Positions 21,345 through 31,959 of a stretch of DNA of 64,000 nucleotides are shown here, piece after piece. Source of the stretch: Xanthostigma xanthostigma (taxonomy: Eukaryota > Arthropoda > Insecta > Raphidioptera > Raphidiidae); the NCBI GenBank assembly GCA_963575645.1, contig OY754470.1, forward strand, positions 5,836,501 to 5,900,500, written 5' to 3'. The notes below the pieces were generated by a model. It was not told the origin of the DNA. It made no database searches and worked only from the letters and a program-made list of their open reading frames with translations. The position numbers were made by a program, and so were the translations under genes. The first letter of the stretch is position 1. Each line of letters starts with the position of its first letter.

Positions 21345-23309
21345 ATACATGAAAAATATCATAATTGTTATTTTGTTAACAAAAATCATTTACCTAGTTT
21401 TTTTACATAAATATTTTTTTTTATAATTATAAGAATAACGCTGGTTTCCATGTGTTTGTAAGTTTTGGGTGAACCACTTTTGAAAAAATCAAACACGAGA
21501 TGGTGCGAAGGTCGCGTGTCAAAGATTTTCCTAGCGTATAAGTGTACAAAATTTCAGCTTCCTAAGTCAACGAAAACATTCTGGCATGGATGTATCTTAG
21601 ATAGTCTGTAACTTATTATTTTATTGATTATTTACTTAATTAAGTCGTATTGACATTTAAAAATAAATACTTGGTTAAGTACTAACTATGGAAAAAAATC
21701 GAAGGCATGTTTGTACATTCAATAGATTAAGTACGTTTGTTTTACAATTTTATGAAATAAGTGAGAATTGATGAAAATTAAATTCGTCACAGATTTTTTA
21801 TCATAATTAAACTGTCACATACAGAGCTCGTCACGGAACAATAAATTTTCCGATTGAATGAATATAGATCGATACAGACGAATTTCATTACAACAAAATT
21901 GACAGAAAATTATAGAATCATGCTGACTTGTTGAATTTTAAGTATAGATGAGTTTTCAATTAAAAATTAAATGAAATTTGTAATATTCATGAGTTAAAAA
22001 GTTTATTCAGCGAAGCTTTCAAACCCAATTGCGATTAAAAGCTGATAGTTCACTGAAAAGAAACCATATCTTATTTGTGCAAAATTTTTAAAATAAAATT
22101 AATAATTTGATCTGTTATCCATTTCAATGGACATAGGATTTTCCAAAATTCTGTAAATGTTAAATTTAGTTTTTCACTGAATATACCTTAATTACACCCT
22201 AAGTAAGCCTAACAACCTTAAAAATATTTTGTGTTTCAAAAAATATAAAATTCAGGTCCGAAGGGGTAAAAGAATTCACATACATAATATGATTACCGGT
22301 ACAAACCAGAACACTTTAGACAAAAAAACCAGGTAGATTTACAATTTTTATTTCAGCAGAAAAAGTACGGAAAAATAAATTAGTTATTACAATTTTTTGT
22401 CGAGTTTGCCGAAAGATTGAAAAAAAAAAATAAAAAACAAAACACATTTTATGAGGTAACAGTTTTTTATTGACAGTTCCATAAAGATCGCATGTCTTTG
22501 ATTGGTTATAGAACATAGACAAAGTGAAAATTTAATAGAAATAATTTTTTTAATTTTAATACGCACGCGATTTTTTTTATCACAGTAAAACTCGTCTGTA
22601 GGAACATCAAAAGTTTTAAACAGGATTTGCAGAATTTGAATCTTCGAGTGATTTTGCTTCTTCCTTCAGTTAAGAGGTCTCTTTAGACCACCCTAAGACA
22701 GGAAGCATATTGAAGCACCATACTTCGCGTTAAACATCATAATAATATAGTGTGTGTCTTTTCGAACATGTCCTAAAATGTGTTTGTGTTAAGAATTTTA
22801 ACCCTGCACTTATTCGCATTTTTCAATCACATCGAAAATTTGAGTTATAAACGAGTAGGTTGTGATGAGAACTCCAACCGCAATTTTTGGGTGAATCCCC
22901 ATTAGATATTAATTGTAGTGTAGTTCGTTTAGCGTTGGTTGGCACCACCTTCGTAGTGCTCACTTTACGCAATCCGAAGTTACACTGACCCAAAGCCCGC
23001 CGGGCACCAGATAATTGTATCATTGTGCGGATCCATACCCACTCTTTCTTTATTTACACACTCGACGGTATATTTATCGTGTGGACGTTGTTTTTCGTTT
23101 TGAAATCGTATAAGGCGCAACATTATCTCTGTTACAACCTCTCTATAAGAACGGTTAACAGTTACAGTCATGCGCAATAGCTAAAACGAAATGCGCAGTA
23201 ATTAAAACGAAACTGTTTGTATTGGTTTTGCAACATGTTTTAGCTACTGCGCAAGACTGTGGCGGATTTTTTTTAAATAATAATTTGCAGAAACATTAAG
23301 CATTCAAGA
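21345..23309. other. no firm gene; weak coding-like patch at 22823-23177
   Basis: Mostly AT-rich. On the - strand 23177-22823 holds two overlapping frames of less AT-rich character (REVVTEIMLRLIRFQNEKQR and VGMDPHNDTIIWCPAGFGSV in one). They could be a decayed coding copy, but I recognise no family. A short inverted repeat (TGCGCAATAGCTAAAAC against GTTTTAGCTACTGCGCA) lies at 23172-23253. Confidence 0.3.
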
Positions 23310-23317
23310 GTTTAGTA

Positions 23318-23588
23318 CTGGCCTGGGCAAATGGCGGCCCGCGTGCCGGATCCGGCCCGCGAAGCATTTTATAAATGATTATTGAGAGCAAAAATAGTTT
23401 GCCAATATAATTTGGCACATAAAAAAATTTTTTGAAAAATAGTAAATAGCAAAGGCTACAGCAGACGAAAAAAGACCTTTTTGTTGAGAAAATTAAAGGT
23501 CTTTTTTTTTTGCTCTCCAAATTGTTGGCCCACGGTCCAATTTTCATCAGCAATATGGCCCGACGATCAAAAGATTTGCCCGCCCCTG
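23318..23588. mobile_element. hAT-type MITE, 271 bp
   Basis: The right end TTTGCCCGCCCCTG is a standard hAT terminus. The left end CTGGCCTGGGCAAA is its decayed partner, with subterminal GGCGGCCCGCG and TGGCCCGACGATCAAA. The 8-bp target duplication GTTTAGTA is perfect at 23310-23317 and 23589-23596. Non-coding. Confidence 0.9.
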
Positions 23589-23596
23589 GTTTAGTA

Positions 23597-24982
23597 CATG
23601 ATTAACGAATATTGTTATTCTACTGCCCTGATCCCGTTTCTTTATACACGAGGTAATGATGGACAAAGAATGGACTTAATCAAGAAAAAAACATCCAAGT
23701 CGTAAAACACCTGTATATTGAAATATCCGTCTATTTTATGGTGCATTTATACTTTATTGTCAACATAATCCGCATACGCAAATAGACTATCAAATTACAA
23801 TATTTTTTTCTTTTATTTTCTCTGTCGGTCATCAGTCATTTTAATGGACTGCTGATAAATAAGATATTCCTAGTTGATTGGTTTGAAATTTTCTCATCGG
23901 CAATAATATTAATATGCACACCACAAAAGTGAAACTTCTAGACTACAGACACACACACACACCCATCCGTGCTCTGTTACGATCGTTGCATCGAAGCGCG
24001 CTCACTGCTCAGCATCCTTGACACTGGCTCAACTGCACGGTAATAAGCGATGCAGCGTTTTGTTACACTTCCAATCGCATGAATCGAACTTGCTCTACTG
24101 TGCGTTAAGAAGTTTCAAAAACAAATAGCAATCGTAACGCTTTGCGCATCATTTCAACATCATGAACTGTTGTGCTATGGATTGTAAAGTACCTAGTTAA
24201 TTATAATATTACGTACAAATATAGTAAATTGTCACATTTGACTTTATAAGGTAAAAAGACATCGGTGTAGAATTCTCGGGATTAGGTCAAACAATGTTTT
24301 GATAAACTTTTTTCTTTACTGTCAAGGCTGAAAGAACAAGTTTATTTCAACAGGGAGATTTATTAAGCTATTTTATATATTTTAGGAAATCGTGGCCTTC
24401 TTTTTTTTTGGGTCAAATCTAGAAACTACAGTATCTTTAAACAGCGTCGGTCTGGCCTCAGGGACCAGGACTTTTCCCGGTGGGCCGCCGGTCCTCCGTG
24501 GGCCCATCCGGATCTTTTTTTTTTCTTAGTTACACGGTCACGTAGAGGCGTTTGACAATTTTCCCGGTAATTTTTAGGTTCCAGACAAACCCTGTCTTCA
24601 AAATAAAATGTATAGTTTGAAAAAATATGGTACATTGAAATGCAATTCGAACGAATTACCAGAGCACTTTATATAAATACAAAAATATTTCGAATTTTTT
24701 TTCTGTTCCTGAGGAAATTTAAATTCAGCACGCAATGTATCTGTATGTTCAACGCAAGTCAACACAGTAAATAATTATTTGATAAAAAGTTCCGTTCTAA
24801 ACAACTTTTTGGGCTCCGTGGATGAAGCCATTCTAATAATAATTTAGAACAACACCAAAAAAATCGAGCCTTTTCACAAAAGCGAAATTGTTCCCAAAAA
24901 TAAAGTTAAACGATTTTCTTTATTTTTAGGGAATCACTGATATAGATATTGTTATTCTTCTAGGAAATATTTGACAACTTAC
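23597..24982. other. no firm gene; CA repeat, THAP-like start, GC patch
   Basis: A short (AC)n run is at 23947-23962. At 24167 (+) an ATG opens MNCCAMDCK before a possible GTACCT donor; it aligns with RKCCVVDCK of the THAP remnant at 21153 but is too short to stand alone. A GC-rich patch at 24440-24515 (CGGTGGGCCGCCGGTCC) looks like a piece of a hAT MITE end. The rest is unassigned AT-rich DNA. Confidence 0.3.
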
Positions 24983-25040
24983 CATTCGATACACAGACAA
25001 TGGATGCGAGTAAAGCAATCTGAACAAGTAGAGAATCCAT
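24983..25040 (-). CDS. candidate first coding exon with signal peptide
   Basis: On the - strand the ATG at 25040 opens MDSLLVQIALLASIVCVSN plus one base (G), directly followed by a strong donor, G|GTAAGTT, at 24982. The peptide has a short polar start, a hydrophobic core (LLVQIALLASIVCV) and small residues near the end, as in a cleavable signal peptide. A TATA-like box sits just upstream. Splitting a signal peptide by an intron is common in insect cuticle, chorion and other secreted-protein genes. A phase-compatible exon is at 10208-10173. The mature product is unknown, and RNA evidence is lacking. Confidence 0.5.
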
Positions 25041-25057
25041 TCTGATGTCACAGCACT

Positions 25058-25065
25058 ATTATATA
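25058..25065 (-). promoter_or_regulatory. TATA-like box upstream of the signal-peptide exon
   Basis: On the - strand TATATAAT begins at 25065, 25 nt before the ATG at 25040. That is close for a TATA box and would imply a very short leader, so the true start may differ. Confidence 0.3.
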
Positions 25066-25916
25066 AGTTCTATATCTATTATTGTATCACTGCAAATTGT
25101 TAGTTTAACAATATTCTAATTATCATACATTATATCTGTTTATACATTATTTATTAACAACAATGTTAATAAATTACAAGGTTCAGTTAATATCAATGTC
25201 AATATCACAGTGTTTTAGTAAACTGTATTTTTTCAATTAGATTATATTTGTATACTTTTTAGATTATATTCTTTCATTCAAGAACTTAGTCCAACTTTGT
25301 AATACAACGATTTTTATTTATTTATTATTTTTTTTGTATCATTCTTTTTTAACAAAAAAAGTTTATTTTTAAATATTTTTATGCTATTTCAAAGACGCTA
25401 CGAATAATCTGTCAATAATAGATTTGATTATTATTGTTGAAATACTAGTGGACTCTATACTTTCGTAACTGGAACGAGCTCTATGCGTTATCCGCTTAGC
25501 GAAATTTTATTAGATATATATTTTGTAAGATTAATCAAATGCACTAAAAACTGCTCGTTGAGATGTAGATATTATAGTATAGAGTTCGCTGGTTAATTTT
25601 TACAAGTGTTTTATATTGGCGAATGTTTTGACCAAAACTATAAAATAATGAAGAAATAAATATTTAGATCAGCAGATTATTATTTAAGAAATTGGAAATC
25701 ATCTTCCAGAATATACGTGTACCTATGCTTCGCAACTTTAATCAATTTAAAATTTTGATATTTGCGGAAGAAATTTTAAAATCGACAAATTCGATTTATA
25801 ATAGATCAAAAATAATTCAGAATATTATTGAAAATTCTTTAAAATTGACATTTTTCATTTAAAACATATGTGAGTCATCGTGAGACGTCTGGCAGATGTG
25901 AAACATAAGCGATATT
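25066..25916. other. AT-rich spacer, nothing recognised
   Basis: No coding, RNA or bounded repeat feature could be supported. Confidence 0.5.
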
Positions 25917-26130
25917 CTAGTAACTAAATTTCGCCCTGTCAACTAACAAAATTGTAGTAACTAAATATCGCCCTGTAACTAAATTTTGCCCTGTCATGTA
26001 GTTGTCGCCTTTAACAAAAGCCAAATTATAATCCAACGCATACACAAAGCAAGCGTCACGCGCTGTCATCTACCGAAATACAAGTAACTAAATTTCGCCT
26101 TGTTATCTAGATGTCGCCTTCAACTAAATC
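25917..26130. repeat. imperfect tandem repeat with GTAACTAAATTTCGCC motif
   Basis: The phrase (A/G)TAACTAAATTTCGCCCTGT recurs near 25920, 25957, 25975 and 26083. The last two begin a ~107-bp unit (TGTAGTTGTCGCCTTTAACA against TCTAGATGTCGCCTTCAACT, then ATCCAACGCATACACAAA against ATCTAACGCACACAAA). It is an old duplication of unknown origin; spacing is too irregular for a CRISPR or satellite. Confidence 0.6.
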
Positions 26131-27659
26131 CGTGTTTAAATCTAACGCACACAAACGGAATGTCGTTCCATAAAAGTATTGCGCCAATTGCACGGTTTTA
26201 ATCCGCGCCATTAGATGTTTCATATAAAAAAATCGTTTTTTTTCCGGTACTGAAAAATGTCTTGCGGTTAACTGTTTCAAAATGAAATTGTGCCTGAGAC
26301 CTTCAAATGCCCAGATCATCACAAAGAGTTATAGCAATTTTGTTTTTTTTTTAATTAACCTTTGGCAGTCACTTTTACTTAAAAAATAAAAAAAATATTA
26401 AATCTTTGTAGAGGGCATATTTTACGTAAGCAATGTGATTTTTGCGCATATCATTATTATTCGGACATTTGTTTAGACAGTTTGAATTTTTGTCTCAAGG
26501 TAAACCGTAAATTTATAATAATTTACTACCGCATAAGAAGCAATGCGCTGATCAAATAACTGATAATTTTTTAAATACTTTTACTTAACGGTTCTTTGAA
26601 GTTGATACTTTTGCATTTATTAGTTCAAGTGATTTTTTACCATTCCAACCCACAAATGGGGAATGATACTAGTTTAGGTCAAAAATCACTTTTCAAAATT
26701 TTACGATATATTTTCGTTTTAAGGTCCCCCGAATCCAAAAAACACATTTTTGGAAAAAAATCTGTTAGTATGTTTGCCTGTAAACGGATGAACGGATTGA
26801 AACGAATTTTTGGCAGGATGTTTGATATGCAAATATGAAAAGCTCTATTGTTTTTGGGAAATGCTGAACCGATTTTGATAAAAGAGGTCTTACTCGCGTG
26901 CCTGAAAGTTTTGCGAAAACATAATATGTCGGTTTTCAAGATATTTCAAACTTTTGTTAATGAATTAGATAACGTTTTTTTGGAAAAAAAGGGTAAAATA
27001 AAAAAGATATTAAATATAAGAACTCAGCTACTTTTAACACAAAAGGACAATAAAAAGCTTCCAGTAGGTATGAAAAGTAGTCGGGTGGATATTTAGTGTC
27101 ATTTGACTGGATATACTAAAATTTCAATTTTTTTTAGTCGTTTTTACGTTATCAAGAAGTCTTTTTTTTTCAAATTTTTTTTTTGTTTATTTTATAAATG
27201 TTTTAATTCATTTGATGCAGCTTCTTTATACCACGTTTATATTAACTTGCTTTTCGTGATGTCGGGGGAACTTTGCAATTGATTTTAAACTAACTTCCTG
27301 ATGAGATAGAGACTTGAAATTTTTAAAAATAATAAGCATTAGGCCTTGATGAACCCTACTGTTTTGAAAAAAAGTATTTAAAAAATTTCGAATATAAACT
27401 AAGAACTTCAAAATGACAATTTCGCGCGTTTCGTTTCCGTTAAAAAAAACACTTTTCTTTTATCTTACCTATTTTTAATATATTTTTTAAAACAACAATA
27501 AAAATAAATCAGTATTTTAAATTCAAAAATCTCTAACGAACTTTCGCGCGTTTTTTTAAATATTTTAAAAACACATCACTTAACATTTAACAATTTGCAA
27601 AACTTGATTGTGTAACTTTGTAATCACATACTCTATATAATATTATAAACAAGAAATTT
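26131..27659. other. AT-rich DNA, only weak repeat signatures
   Basis: Phrases such as AAACGGATGAACGGATTGAA (26783) and GCTGAACCGATTTTGATAAA (26862) are typical of Helitron-derived insect repeats, but no ends could be fixed. No gene is supported. Confidence 0.35.
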
Positions 27660-27969
27660 GTGTTCTGCACCTGTCCTGAGAAGAATCAAGAGGGCTGATG
27701 GCACATGTTACACACGTTGAGTGATTCGACGACAGACAACGCGATATAAACTGAGAGACACTCAGCTGACGCGTCTGGGATATACCTACCTGACACACAC
27801 ACACGAACACACAAACACATACAAGCGCCCGGGCGCTTTGTAAATGACCGCAACGGATCGCCATTCTGTGACCGCGACGCGGACGGCAACACGGTGGTGC
27901 GGTTGCCGCCGAATGGTACCGGACATGCCTCTACTCCACTGCTGTAATACGCCCCCGACCAAGGAATTA
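27660..27969. other. GC-rich, CpG-rich patch, function unknown
   Basis: About 300 bp clearly richer in GC and CpG than its surroundings (for example GCGCCCGGGCGCTTTG near 27826 and CGCGACGCGGACGGCAAC near 27872), with a short (CA)n run. Several overlapping open frames exist, and on the - strand a possible donor, CAG|GTAGGT, lies at 27793-27788. It could be a promoter or 5' exon. It ends where repeat X begins. Confidence 0.25.
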
Positions 27970-28175
27970 GACACGGGAAAAGTCGTTACTATGTGATCAC
28001 GGTGACTGTTATTCCAGTACTACACAAAAATGACAGTGAAAAATCATCGTGACTTTGTCACGTCGATTCCGACCGAGCAAACACTCGGTCGGACGTTACA
28101 TCGGCTACTCGGTTGGAGCGACCGTCGTGATTGCGGTGACATGGAACAACATACGTTACTTTAAAACGTAGCTAC
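27970..28175. repeat. repeat X, left part (interrupted copy)
   Basis: Matches 52155-52345 closely (CGACCGAGCAAACACTCGGT, GGAGCGACCGTCGTGATTGC). The match resumes at 29931-29980 (GTAGCTACCGCTTGTCAGAT against TGTAGTTACATCTTGTCAGA at 52344). The hAT element at 28176-29930 therefore split this copy, and the 52-kb copy is the uninterrupted version. Repeat X carries several TCACNGTGA-like palindromes. Its class is unknown. Confidence 0.8.
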
Positions 28176-28321
28176 TAGTGGTGTGCCGGATATCGGTATT
28201 CGTATCCGCGGATATCCGAGGCAGAAGAAAAATCCGTATCCGTATCCGTTAGTTTTTGGTGGATCTTTTACGGATCTTTTACCTTATTAGTTTTCAATTC
28301 ATAGATGAAATTTTTTATATA

Positions 28322-29527
28322 ATAATAATAATATTAATTTTATTTCCAACAGACCTCGAAGGATGCTTGGATAGTCAAAAAATACATAATATAGTTACAA
28401 TTTATAAAAAGAAATCGCTAGTTTTATAAAAAGACTTTGCGACTAAAAACTGTCTAAGAGCTATTTTAAACTTAGAGATAGGCGTGATATTTTTCAAAGG
28501 TATTGGTAATTTGTTAAAAACAGTTATAGAAAAATTAATAGGACTCCTTTGAAAGCTTGTTGTGTTGCATTTGATGCCTTTAATAGCTCCGCCGTACCTA
28601 GTATTGTATTCATGTGTGTCACCTACCATAGGCAAGGAATGACTTCTTGATTTTATGTATACGGCTGCATAAAATAATAAAATACAAGGCGGCGTCAATA
28701 TATTATGTAATTTAAAATAGGGAACACATGAATCAGTTCTTTTTAAATTAAACATATATCTTAAAACCATTTTTTGTTTGACAAAAACTTTTTGACTTGG
28801 TCCTGCTTGACCCCAGCAGAGAATACCGTATTTTAAAAAAGGAAAAATAAAAGAATAATAAGCTGTTTTAATGACATTAGGATCTTTAGATATAGTGCAT
28901 AGTCTTCGTATTAAAAAAGCATTTTTAGAAATTTTTGAACATATATGGTGTATGTGTGTGGTCCAACAGCAGTTTTCATTAATTTGAAAACCTAATAGTT
29001 TAAAGTCAGTGACGGTTTCAAGCACCTGGTCATCTAAAACAATTTGAGGGATTTTTTTGTCAGTTGAGCATAGAGATAGTTGCATTAGTTTAGTTTTTTG
29101 CGTATTTAAAGCTAAGTTATTTTGACTGCAATATTCAGTTAAAATATGAAGAGATTCATTAATATTATCATAGAGCTCTGGCATTGTACGACTAGATGGC
29201 ACGATGCTTGTATCGTCAGCATAAATCACAAGACCCTCCTCCTCACTGAATTGAACTGGCAAATCGTTAATGAAGAGTATAAAAAGCACAGGACCCAAAA
29301 TTGATCCCTGTGGAACACCGGTGGTTATTTCGTTAAGCTCAGATTGAAATCCGTTAGCTGCTACTAACTGTTGCCTGTGAAATAGATACGATTCAATCCA
29401 GCGAAGAGGAAGACCTCGGATACCATATAGCTCTAACTTACATAGTAGACGATTATGATTAATAGTGTCGAAAGCCTTGCTGAAATCCGCATACGTTGCA
29501 CACACAAAAAAACCGTTGTCAAGTTTC
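28322..29527 (-). mobile_element. 5'-truncated LINE nested in the hAT element
   Basis: A 1.2-kb - strand insertion between TATATA (28316-28321) and TATATA (29528-29533). The uninterrupted hAT relative at 53865-53895 reads straight through at this point. The 3' end has an ATT-rich tail (28322-28336), as in CR1/L2-like LINEs. The 5' end is truncated inside reverse transcriptase. It must be younger than the hAT it sits in. Confidence 0.88.
28402..29527 (-). pseudogene. LINE reverse transcriptase, C-terminal half, open frame
   Basis: The open frame enters from the truncated 5' end (LDNGFFVCATYADFSKAFDT). The methionine at 29505 is internal. It shows RT motifs DFSKAFDTINH, GVPQGSILGPVLFILFINDL and the catalytic IYADDTSI, then thumb-like sequence and a C-terminal tail (HEYNTRYGG, FQRSPINFSITVFNKLP, FKIALRQFLVAKSF). 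The motif style suits the CR1/L2-like group (Daphne or Crack types included), but exact placement needs a tree. About 370 codons without a stop show the copy is young. The endonuclease and N-terminal RT are missing. Confidence 0.88.
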
Positions 29528-29980
29528 TATATAGGTGATTAGGTAATAATGAAAAACTGTTAAATTCCATTCAGATTATTTTTTATTTTTTAGAATCGTA
29601 TTTGGCATCTTTATACTGCACACATTTATCGTAGTGAGTACCGTACAAATAGTACATTACTCGAAGGTACTAAAAAACTATCTTTATAATGAGATATTGC
29701 ACATCTATCTTTGGAAAGAGACAATCTGTTATGAGAGTTAACTCTTAAAGAGGTCAATAACTTTTTCCCATAACCGATAGTCTCTTTCCAAAGGTCGATG
29801 TGCAATATTTACCGCCGCGTACTCTAAGAAAGTTAAGATCCGTATTCGTATCCGCGGATCTTGAAACCAAATATCCGTATTCAGATCCGTATCCGTGGAT
29901 ATACTTTTTTAACAATCCGGCACATCGCTAGTAGCTACCGCTTGTCAGATCACAGGGATCATTTTAGACGGTTGATTATT

Positions 29981-30693
29981 TCTTATATTTGCAAAATCTG
30001 TATTGTATTTACATTTGAAAAGAATTCCAAGTGACCGTGGGACGTTAACCTAACAAAACGTTATTTTTTTAACGCTTTTTTTTCATTTCTAGAAAAGCTA
30101 TGAACAATGTTATTTTTAGTGAGACAAGTTTTCGAGGATCATTAATTGGCGTAGGTACTAAATAAGTTTGAAAAAGTTTAGAAGTTTTTCAAAACATATA
30201 ATTTGAAATTCATTATTCCATTGTCTCCAGGTCAGCACATAAATGATAAAATATGTCGAATGAAGGACACCTTAACTAATATACCTATATACAAATTAAA
30301 TAATTTTGGCTGATAAAACTTTTAAGTGCATTATAATAATTGTGTGAATGACAAAATGTGTGTTTATTGATTATATTGATTGTAAAACAAAATTATAGTC
30401 TCATTGTGAATAAATAATAGCGATATTCATCAATAATACCTAATCATATTTTGTAAGTTTTATTATTTTAAAAAGGACGTACATATTTTTTTTAAATAGT
30501 ACATTGTATATCTAGTTGATGTTAGATTGGTTTGTTTTACTTTACGTACTAGTGTTCAAGGGCTCGTTTTACGACCGCTATGCACCCATGAAAACTATTT
30601 TGTAGGAGATGTGCAAGAAAAATATTTTTCAATTCATCAAATGCATCTGATTTCTTTTGAACAGTGAATGTTTAGAGGAGTTACCTTACCAAG
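29981..30693. other. AT-rich spacer, nothing recognised
   Basis: No coding, RNA or bounded repeat feature could be supported. Confidence 0.5.
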
Positions 30694-30701
30694 GTTGCAA
30701 C

Positions 30702-31951
30702 TAGTGGTGTGCGTTGGTTCAACGAACTATTTGAATAAACTGTTTGTCGTTTATCAGCGAAACAACTGTTATGCCTGCAGTACACATTCGCCGAGCGCGC
30801 TCGCCGAGAGATTGGGTAAAGCGAGCGTCTACGAATGTGTCTGTGTACACACTCGGCGTGGCTCGGCTTCACTGTCTATTTGTGTTGCTGCTGTTGCAGC
30901 TTATTGTTCATATACCTAGCTATTACAAATATCGTCGTTGGTTCTGTAATAGATCTTATGTGCATAGTTGGCAGATTTTAGGTTTTTTAAATGAAAAGAT
31001 TCATGAAACGGAGTTCTATACACTAGTAATATTACCTCAAAATTAATTTTACAGTAACCAACAAGGAGAAGTAACTCTTATGTGGAAAGTTGTATCAAAT
31101 GTGCCAATAAATCCGAATTTAACGTTAAATATTTTTTAAGAAAATACTTCGTCTTTATTAAACACGTATAGTAAAGATAAGTATGAATTAGTAATATACC
31201 TCTGAAATTGCTAGTTCTTACCATCCATTGCTGAAATAACCACTTTTTGGCCTTTCCTGCAATACTTTTTGCACATAAGAGGTATTACAGAACCAACGAC
31301 GATATTATATTTATATATATAATAAAAAAAAATCAAAAAGTCCTGGAAGCCAAGAAGATGGTGGATGGCTCATTTTGGTAATGTTCTAAGAAATCAATTA
31401 CTGTCATTGGTCCAGTACACCAAATTTTTTTATCATTAAAAGTTACACTTTGACCAACAAAAATAACAACTTAAGTACATTTAAATTCGCACGAGGCTAT
31501 GCTCAAACTACAAAAAAAATATATACATATTTTAAGACTGAACTCGAATGCGTAATAAGGTAAAAAGGATTAACTAAAAGGAAGAGTATAAAATTTAATA
31601 ATTAAAAAAAAAGCAAGAAATCTGACTGCACAAAAATGTATTTAATAAAAAAACAGTAAGTCGGAAAACTTTAAAATGCAGCTGGTGGGGGAGGACCTAT
31701 TTGCCTTCTTTTGTTTTTGAATGGGTCGTCCCCATCGGCTGCATGTTGAGGTTTTCCGAGTTGTTTTCTTCTATTTAGTTATTATCTAAATTTCGTATTT
31801 GTTTTTTTTTTTTAATAATTATTTGTAACTTATCTGAGGTTCCGCCTGCCATGGTAAACTAGCAGAATCAACTGCGGTTTCTTAACTATAGTTGACGTGG
31901 TATACGTTACGTTTTCGTATCGTTGCTAAAATCGTCGACGACCCACCACTA
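30702..31951. mobile_element. 1.25-kb hAT-type element with coding-like remnants
   Basis: Begins TAGTGGTGTGCG and ends CCCACCACTA, with an 8-bp target duplication GTTGCAAC/GTTGTAAC (30694-30701, 31952-31959; one difference). An internal inverted repeat, AATATCGTCGTTGGTTCTGT, at 30928-30950 and about 31287-31310 may mark a nested MITE. Two - strand stretches look coding: 31772-31671 (KQLGKPQHAADGDDPFKNKR, then RQIGPPPPAAF, stop) and 31470-31333 (VGQSVTFNDKKIWCTGPMTV, then IDFLEHYQNEPSTIF, stop). I recognise neither; they could be transposase debris or captured host sequence. Confidence 0.7.
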
Positions 31952-31959
31952 GTTGTAAC

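Larger units (their letters stand above)
28176..29930. mobile_element. hAT-type element, itself interrupted by a LINE
   Basis: Ends are TAGTGGTGTGCCGGAT and, in reverse complement, TAGCGATGTGCCGGATT, with subterminal TATCCGCGGATATCCG-type repeats. An exact 8-bp target duplication, GTAGCTAC, lies at 28168-28175 and 29931-29938. Removing the inserted LINE leaves about 540 bp with no transposase, so it is a MITE. A truncated relative lacking the LINE is at 53757-54200. An internal inverted repeat flanks GTTAACTCTTAAAGAG near 29740. Confidence 0.9.

Noticed and set aside
25917-26130. CRISPR-like array
   Set aside because: Units and spacing are irregular, the genome is eukaryotic and no cas genes are present.
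27643-27974. Three overlapping - strand frames in the CpG-rich patch
   Set aside because: They overlap in different frames, include a (CA)n run and show no family features; only the composition of the patch is of interest.
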